Shown here: positions 59,482 to 64,000 of the stretch, in pieces | Layout of the letters: every line of letters starts with the position of its first letter | Position numbering within the stretch: position 1 is the stretch's first letter | Assembly (NCBI RefSeq): GCF_001646865.1 | Contig: NZ_LRRB01000179.1 | Location: 1-64,000 of the forward strand | Direction: 5' to 3' | Source of the DNA: Aldersonia kunmingensis | GTDB lineage: Bacteria > Actinomycetota > Actinomycetes > Mycobacteriales > Mycobacteriaceae | Length of the DNA stretch: 64,000 nt | Notes under the pieces: generated by a model | What the model was told of the DNA's origin: nothing | What the model saw: the letters and a program-made list of their open reading frames with translations, nothing else | Databases searched by the model: none | Position numbers and translations under genes: made by a program

Positions 59482-61260
59482 CTAACGGGAAGCACGCAGG
59501 AACCGGCCGGCAGCTTCGAGCGCCGGTGCGGACGATCCGGCGTCGGAGACGAACACGGCGAAAGCCAGGTCCCCCTGGACTCCGACGAACCAGCCGTGCG
59601 CGTGGGTGTTGTCGCCGAACTCCGCCGTGCCCGTTTTCCCGATCAGGCCGGGAATGTCCTTCAGCGTGGTCGCGGTGCCAGCCGAAACCGTTTCGCCCAT
59701 CATCGATCTCAACTGCTCCGCGACGCCCGGCGGCAACGCCGGCGGTGTACGATCGGCAACCCCCGGCTCCCCGGTGATCATCGTCGGCGCGGGGACCGAC
59801 CCACGCGCGATCGAGGCTGCCACCAGCGCCATGCCGAACGGCGATGCGGTCACCCTGCCCTGCCCGATGCCGGACTCGACGCGAGCCGCGGCGCTGTCGG
59901 CGCGTGGCACCGAGCCGGTGACCGTGGTCAAGCCGGGTGTCACGTAGTCGACGCCCAGCCCGAGCTGGGCGGCGGTGTTCGTGAGCGCATCGGGTGCGAG
60001 CCCGACCGCGAGCCGCGCGAGCGTCGTGTTGCACGACCGCGCGAATGCGGTGTGCAGCGGAACCGCGCCAAGTTCGAAGTTCTCGTCGTTCGGGATCTGA
60101 CGTCCCTCGATGTTTTCCGTTCCCGGGCAGGGCAGGACCGTATCGGGCGTGACCGCCCCGCCCTCGAGCGCTGCCGTCGCGGTGACTGTCTTGAAAGTGG
60201 AGCCAGGTGGGTACAAACCGGTGAGCGCGATCGGCCCCTGCTGGTCCGCGGGTTGGTTTTGCGCGACCGCGAGTACGTCACCCGTCGACGGCTGCAGCGC
60301 CACGATCGCGGCTGCCTGCGGGATCGGCGCGAGCGCGGCTTCGGCGGAACGCTGCAGCCGGACGTCCAGCGTGGTCGGTATGTCCTGCGTCGGCTGCGGA
60401 TCCCCGCCGACCAGGCCGCGCGTGGCGGCCTCGTCGTTCACTGCCTGCACGGTCCACCCCGCGGCGGCGTCGTTGGACTCCTGCCACTTCTGGGCGACAT
60501 CGTTCAGGGTCGGCGAGGACAGTTCCCGGTCGACCGTGAGCAGCCTGGTCTGCTTCGCCAATGTCACTCCCGGCATCGCCATGAGCGCGGGTTCGACCGC
60601 CGTCAGGTCCGATTCACGCAGCGTGATCGCCGTGATCGGCTTGCCCTGCGCGCCGGCCAGGTCCGACTGCAGCGACGCCGCTGTCACCCCGAACGGCGCC
60701 AGCACTGCGGCGACCCCAGCGGCGTCGGCGGTCGGATCCACCTGCACCAGCGTCACAACCTGCTGAGACATCAGCTCGCCACCCGTGCGGTCGAGCACGC
60801 GCGCCGGCGTCGGATAGACGGGCGCGAACTGCAGCGTTTCCTCCGCGGTCAGGCCGGGCGCGAGCAGCGACGGATCCCAATGGATGAGCCAGTCTTCATC
60901 GGGCTGCGACGCCTGGCCCGCGGTTTGGTAGTTCCATTGCTTGTCGCCGGCGAGCTTCCATTGCGCGTCCAGCTTGAACTCGCCCGAACTCCCGTCCCGC
61001 GAGGACTCCGCGACCGTGAACGTGCCGTCGGTGCCGAGTGCATCGAACATCTGCTGCAGCGCAGCAGTCGCCGCGGACGGATTGTCTGTGAGCGCGGCGG
61101 CCGCGGCCACGTCGTCGTTGTTCACGGCTTCCGCGTACTGCTCGGCGACAGTCTGAGGCTGATCCGGCCCGAATGGGTTACAGGCGGTGGTAATTGCGGC
61201 GGCGAGCACGAGGACGGCGGGGGCAGCGACACGTCTGGCGTTGGGCACCCAATCGATCAT
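59482..61260 (-). CDS. Penicillin-binding protein lipoprotein (Rv2864c-like, class B)
   Basis: A 592-residue transpeptidase that cross-links peptidoglycan on the outer face of the membrane. The signal peptide ends at a lipobox-like TTAC (about residue 27). A MecA-N/NTF2-like domain (VAEQYAEAVNNDDVAAAAAL) and a PBP dimer domain come next. The transpeptidase domain has all three motifs: S354-T-F-K357, S409-C-N411 and K542-T-G544. Size and lipoprotein form match Rv2864c, but that gene lies elsewhere in M. tuberculosis, so this is a lineage-specific setting. ATG 61260 was chosen because it begins the signal peptide. Beta-lactams would acylate Ser354. Confidence 0.92.
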   Translation of the reverse strand: MIDWVPNARRVAAPAVLVLAAAITTACNPFGPDQPQTVAEQYAEAVNNDDVAAAAALTDNPSAATAALQQMFDALGTDGTFTVAESSRDGSSGEFKLDAQWKLAGDKQWNYQTAGQASQPDEDWLIHWDPSLLAPGLTAEETLQFAPVYPTPARVLDRTGGELMSQQVVTLVQVDPTADAAGVAAVLAPFGVTAASLQSDLAGAQGKPITAITLRESDLTAVEPALMAMPGVTLAKQTRLLTVDRELSSPTLNDVAQKWQESNDAAAGWTVQAVNDEAATRGLVGGDPQPTQDIPTTLDVRLQRSAEAALAPIPQAAAIVALQPSTGDVLAVAQNQPADQQGPIALTGLYPPGSTFKTVTATAALEGGAVTPDTVLPCPGTENIEGRQIPNDENFELGAVPLHTAFARSCNTTLARLAVGLAPDALTNTAAQLGLGVDYVTPGLTTVTGSVPRADSAAARVESGIGQGRVTASPFGMALVAASIARGSVPAPTMITGEPGVADRTPPALPPGVAEQLRSMMGETVSAGTATTLKDIPGLIGKTGTAEFGDNTHAHGWFVGVQGDLAFAVFVSDAGSSAPALEAAGRFLRASR

Positions 61261-61350
61261 GCCCGAGACATTGCCCAAAGTTCGGGCGTGCCTAACCCCG
61301 ACCGATTGACCAGTGGATCCACATTCCCCGTTGCATAAATTGCGGTGTAA

Positions 61351-61372
61351 TCTTGTAATCGTTCTTACAAGA
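61351..61372. promoter_or_regulatory. Perfect palindrome TCTTGTAA-N6-TTACAAGA
   Basis: TCTTGTAA (61351-61358) and TTACAAGA (61365-61372) form a perfect 8-base inverted repeat with a 6-base spacer, 13 bases before the start codon of the following gene. A+T content is far above the surroundings. The AAGGAGG ribosome binding site begins right after it. It looks like the operator of a dimeric regulator, perhaps the downstream protein itself. Confidence 0.75.
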
Positions 61373-61385
61373 CAAGGAGGCAGCC

Positions 61386-61946
61386 ATGCGCCACCAACCA
61401 CGAGGGCGAGGATTCGGCCGGCCGGGCGGCTGGCAGCAGGCCGATGTGCCCGATGCCGGGGACGCCGCCGATTGGTTCGCCGGACGCCTGCCCGACGACT
61501 GGTTCGCCGGTCCGGCAATCGTCGAAGTCGACCGCGAGGAGATCGTGGTCATCGGTGAACTGCCCAAACCCGCCGAGGGTGACTCCGAGGCCGAAGCCAC
61601 CGTTCAGGGCCGCATTGCACGGTTCCGGGAAACCACCCGGCCGCAGCGGATGCAGATTGCCGACGAGGCCGAAGCCCGCTACGGGCGCAAGGTCGCCTGG
61701 GGTGTGGCGGTCGACGGCACACACACGCTGTTCACCCATCTCGCTGTGCCGGTCATGACTCGGCTGCGCCAGCCCGAGCGCAAGGTGCTCGACACGCTCG
61801 TCGACGCCGGCGTAGCGCGATCCCGCGCGGATGCGCTGGCCTGGACCGTGCGACTGGCCGGTGAACACGCGCAGGAGTGGCTGGACGAACTGCGCGCGGC
61901 GATGTCGAAGGTGGACGACTTGCGGTCGGAGGGCCCGCAACTCTGA
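61386..61946 (+). CDS. Conserved hypothetical protein with a C-terminal ribbon-helix-helix-like segment
   Basis: A 186-residue protein with AAGGAGG five bases before ATG 61386. The N-terminus is Gly/Arg-rich and disordered, then a tryptophan-marked acidic part (AADWFAGRLPDDWFAG) and a beta segment (IVEVDREEIVVIGELP). The C-terminal half (QPERKVLDTLVDAGVARSRADALAWTVRLAGEH) looks like the ribbon-helix-helix fold, where 'GVARSRSEAL' is a common dimer motif. This suggests a small DNA-binding regulator, but I cannot name it. The palindrome just upstream would then be an autoregulatory site. The gene is divergent from the PBP gene by 125 bases. Confidence 0.7.
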   Translation: MRHQPRGRGFGRPGGWQQADVPDAGDAADWFAGRLPDDWFAGPAIVEVDREEIVVIGELPKPAEGDSEAEATVQGRIARFRETTRPQRMQIADEAEARYGRKVAWGVAVDGTHTLFTHLAVPVMTRLRQPERKVLDTLVDAGVARSRADALAWTVRLAGEHAQEWLDELRAAMSKVDDLRSEGPQL

Positions 61947-62041
61947 GCGGAGTGCGAGACAAATTACGTTGCGCACGGCAGCAGGGCGCCGATACCGTGG
62001 AAGCGTCTTGTTGTCGACGATCGGATCGAAGGTTGCTCATT

Positions 62042-62097
62042 CAGAGGTAACGCTCGCGCGGCCCGCATGATGCGCGCTGCTCTCGTTCACACCTCTG
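62042..62097 (+). promoter_or_regulatory. Leader hairpin before the ABC-F gene
   Basis: CAGAGGT (62042-62048) is complementary to ACCTCTG (62091-62097), whose last G begins the ribosome binding site GGAG (62097-62100). The 42-base loop contains an in-frame ATG-ATG. The pairing would hold down the translation start, a layout seen in antibiotic-responsive leaders of ABC-F genes. Confidence 0.35.
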
Positions 62098-62105
62098 GAG
62101 CACTC

Positions 62106-63698
62106 GTGTCCACAATTTCCCTCTCCGATCTGTCCTTCATCTGGCCGGACGGCTCCGCAGTCTTCGACGGCCTCGACGCCGTATTCCCGAGCGGCACCAT
62201 CGGTCTGGTCGGGCGCAATGGCACCGGCAAGTCCACGCTGTTGCGGCTCATCGCACAGGAACTGCGCCCGTCCCGCGGTTCGGTCACGGTGACCGGACGG
62301 CTGGCCTACCTGCCGCAGGACCTCACCATCCGCACCGACCTACCGATCGATCGCGTGCTCGGCATCGAGAACAAGCGAAAAGCTTTGCACCGCATCGAAT
62401 CCGGCACGGGAACCGACGACGATTTCGACCTCGTCGGCAGCGACTGGGACATCGAGGAACGCGCCGTCGCGCTGCTCGGCAGTCTGGGCCTTGGCCATCT
62501 TGTGAGCGGCCCGGACGATCTCGATCGGACCGTGGCCAGCATGTCGGGCGGCGAAACCACGCTGCTCGGCCTGTCCGCGCAGCTGCTCACCGAGCCTGAT
62601 GTGCTACTGCTCGACGAGCCCACCAACAACCTTGATCTCGTTGCCCGCCAACGCCTCTACGACGCAATCTGGGCGTTCGCGGGGGCCGTCGTCGTGGTCA
62701 GCCACGACCGCGCGCTGCTCGACCGGTGCGACAGCATCGCCGAATTGCGCAGGGGTTCCTTGCGAATGTTCGGCGGCAATTTCACGAACTACGAGGCGAT
62801 TGTCGCCGCCGAACAGGAGTCGGCCCTCGCCGCGGTGCGAGACGCACGCAGCGATGTGCGGCGCCAAAGCCGCGAGCTGGTCGAGGCACGCACCAAGCTC
62901 GACCGCAGACAGCGCTACGGGCGAAAGATGGCCGAGCAGAAACGAGAGCCGAAAATCGTGATGGGCCTGCGCAAGATGGCGGCCGAGGAGTCAGCCGGGA
63001 AGCTCCGCAACACTCACATCGAGCGACTCGAGTCGGCGCGCGAGAGCCTGTCCGACGCGCAGAATCAGGTTCGCGACGACCGCGAAATTCGCGTCGATCT
63101 GCCGGATACACAGGTGCATCCGGGTCAGCTCGTGATCGAGCTCGAGCCACGCACGTTGTTGCCGGGCGGGCCGGAGGTCTCGCTGAAGGTGCACGGACCC
63201 GAGCGCATCGCGCTCATTGGACCCAATGGCATTGGCAAGACGACCCTGCTCGATGCCATCGCCGCCGCACCGCCGCGGGTGCCGTGGAAGCTGCTGCCTC
63301 AGCGTCTCGACATCTTCGATCCGGGATTGTCTCTGGTAGACAACGTCGCTCTCGCCGCGCCGCATCGGGACGCCGAGCAGATCCGGGCGAGCCTGGCCCG
63401 CTTCCTGTTTCGAGGCGCGGACGGTGACGCGCTCGCGTCGACACTGTCCGGCGGTGAACGCCTGCGCGCCGCGCTGGCAATGCTGCTGAGCGCCGAACCT
63501 GCGCCGCGGCTGCTGCTGCTCGACGAGCCGACCAACAACCTGGACCTGCCCAGCCTCGCGCACCTTACCCAGGCACTTTCCGCATTCCGGGGCGCGCTCA
63601 TGGTGGTGAGCCACGATGTCGACTTCCTGCGCGAGGTCGGGCCGACGCGGTGGTTGGAGCTGTCGCCGGACGGCCTGATCGACGTCTACCCGCGCTGA
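62106..63698 (+). CDS. ABC-F family ribosome-associated ATPase
   Basis: A 530-residue protein with two ABC ATPase domains and no membrane part, the layout of ABC-F factors that bind the ribosomal E site. Domain 1 has Walker A GRNGTGKST and signature MSGGETTLL. The linker is a charged helical arm (SRELVEARTKLDRRQRYGRKMAEQKREPK) where the P-site tRNA interaction motif sits. Domain 2 has GPNGIGKTT and LSGGERLRAAL. Both Walker B motifs read LLLDEPTNNLDL. GTG 62106 follows GGAG by five bases; ATG 62067 would add 13 residues without a ribosome binding site. It may protect ribosomes from antibiotics, but a housekeeping translation role is also possible. Confidence 0.9.
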   Translation: MSTISLSDLSFIWPDGSAVFDGLDAVFPSGTIGLVGRNGTGKSTLLRLIAQELRPSRGSVTVTGRLAYLPQDLTIRTDLPIDRVLGIENKRKALHRIESGTGTDDDFDLVGSDWDIEERAVALLGSLGLGHLVSGPDDLDRTVASMSGGETTLLGLSAQLLTEPDVLLLDEPTNNLDLVARQRLYDAIWAFAGAVVVVSHDRALLDRCDSIAELRRGSLRMFGGNFTNYEAIVAAEQESALAAVRDARSDVRRQSRELVEARTKLDRRQRYGRKMAEQKREPKIVMGLRKMAAEESAGKLRNTHIERLESARESLSDAQNQVRDDREIRVDLPDTQVHPGQLVIELEPRTLLPGGPEVSLKVHGPERIALIGPNGIGKTTLLDAIAAAPPRVPWKLLPQRLDIFDPGLSLVDNVALAAPHRDAEQIRASLARFLFRGADGDALASTLSGGERLRAALAMLLSAEPAPRLLLLDEPTNNLDLPSLAHLTQALSAFRGALMVVSHDVDFLREVGPTRWLELSPDGLIDVYPR

Positions 63699-63717
63699 GC
63701 CGGGCAGACTTGGCGGC

Positions 63718-64000
63718 ATGCGCACGGCAGTGAACCCGACCGATGGGGTCCGCATCTCCTACGAGACCTTCGGCGATGGGCCCCCGCTGCTGCTCGTGCA
63801 CGGCAGCGTCCTGACCCGCGCGATCTGGCGTGCCTACGGTTATGTCCGCGCGCTCAAAGCGGACTACCGGCTGATCCTCGTCGATCTGCGAGGGCACGGG
63901 CGCAGCGATAAGCCGCACGACCGGGCGTCGTACCGGATCGAGCGGGTCGTCGAAGATCTGCTCGCGGTGCTCGACGACCTCGAGCTGTCCCGGGCCGACT
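63718..64000 (+). CDS. Alpha/beta hydrolase, N-terminal part (cut by the window end)
   Basis: The frame opens at ATG 63718, 19 bases after the ABC-F stop, and runs off the right edge after 94 residues. It shows the start of an alpha/beta hydrolase: DGVRISYETFGDGPPLLLVHGSV with the oxyanion HG, then LILVDLRGHGRSDKP and RVVEDLLAVLDDLEL leading to the nucleophile strand, which lies outside the window. It could be an esterase, peptidase or ring-cleavage hydrolase. It is probably cotranscribed with the ABC-F gene. Confidence 0.85.
   Translation, partial: MRTAVNPTDGVRISYETFGDGPPLLLVHGSVLTRAIWRAYGYVRALKADYRLILVDLRGHGRSDKPHDRASYRIERVVEDLLAVLDDLELSRAD

Noticed and set aside
59231-59485. Plus-strand frame of 84 codons between the PBP genes
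   Set aside because: It has no ribosome binding site, starts inside one PBP-like gene and ends inside the other, and shows no recognisable composition.
1-64000. CRISPR array, insertion sequence, prophage or integrated plasmid
   Set aside because: No regularly spaced repeats, transposase, integrase or phage genes were found, and the conserved gene order argues against a recent island.

Overview
The window comes from a high-G+C, mycolic-acid-producing actinobacterium. The best guess is a Nocardia-like member of the Nocardiaceae; the species cannot be told from sequence alone. The evidence is a set of lineage-specific envelope genes (mmpL3, aftD, a TmaT-like acyltransferase, a PgfA/DUF3068 protein, lpqI, a DUF2613 protein, fabG4-htdX-fadA2) and gene order. 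As I recall the M. tuberculosis H37Rv map, the core of the window follows it in reverse, with matching relative strands: Rv0243, 0242c, 0241c, 0238, 0237, 0236A, 0236c, 0228, 0227c, 0226c, 0225, 0224c, 0223c, 0211, 0210, 0209, 0208c, 0207c, 0206c, 0205, 0204c. Between these blocks sit genes particular to this lineage.

Layout. 1-7300: a small unknown gene, then an mmpL-tetR-fadD-thioesterase operon behind a palindromic operator, then 6-phosphogluconate dehydrogenase. 7400-9900: a secreted protein, a DUF1801-like protein and an aldo/keto reductase. 9980-14350: the lipid module fadA2 / fabG4-htdX and its TetR neighbour, with matching palindromes at both promoters. 14440-17280: LpqI, a universal stress protein and isochorismate synthase. 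17310-29700: the arabinan and mycolate envelope block (DUF2613, AftD, acyltransferase, DUF3068, an inserted VOC-flippase pair, a polytopic membrane protein, glycosyltransferase, methyltransferase). 29840-38000: ROK kinase, aldehyde dehydrogenase with a KstR-type operator, CDF transporter, DUF6325, FmdB zinc ribbon, HelD, and two tandem secreted paralogues. 38170-43010: GTP-dependent PEP carboxykinase, a DUF6802-like protein, and two linked GTPases that resemble bacterial dynamins. 43110-48580: quinone oxidoreductase, then the trmB-NYN-mmpL3 operon. 48580-53570: small conserved proteins, AI-2E-type permease, class III adenylate cyclase and an LPG-synthase-like membrane protein. 53600-57470: DUF3089 hydrolase, YceI behind a MarR-like site, DUF3054 and a POT peptide transporter. 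57550-64000: two tandem penicillin-binding-protein lipoproteins (one has lost its catalytic motifs), a palindrome-controlled unknown gene, an ABC-F ATPase and a truncated alpha/beta hydrolase.

How the genes work together: most of the window builds or exports the mycolyl-arabinogalactan envelope. MmpL3 exports trehalose monomycolate, the acyltransferase and DUF3068 protein are thought to assist it, and AftD adds arabinose. The PBP pair concerns peptidoglycan, and LpqI recycles it. FadA2, FabG4, HtdX and the FadD-thioesterase operon handle acyl chains. No tRNA, rRNA, CRISPR array, insertion sequence or prophage was seen. Comparisons with other genomes are from memory and were not searched.
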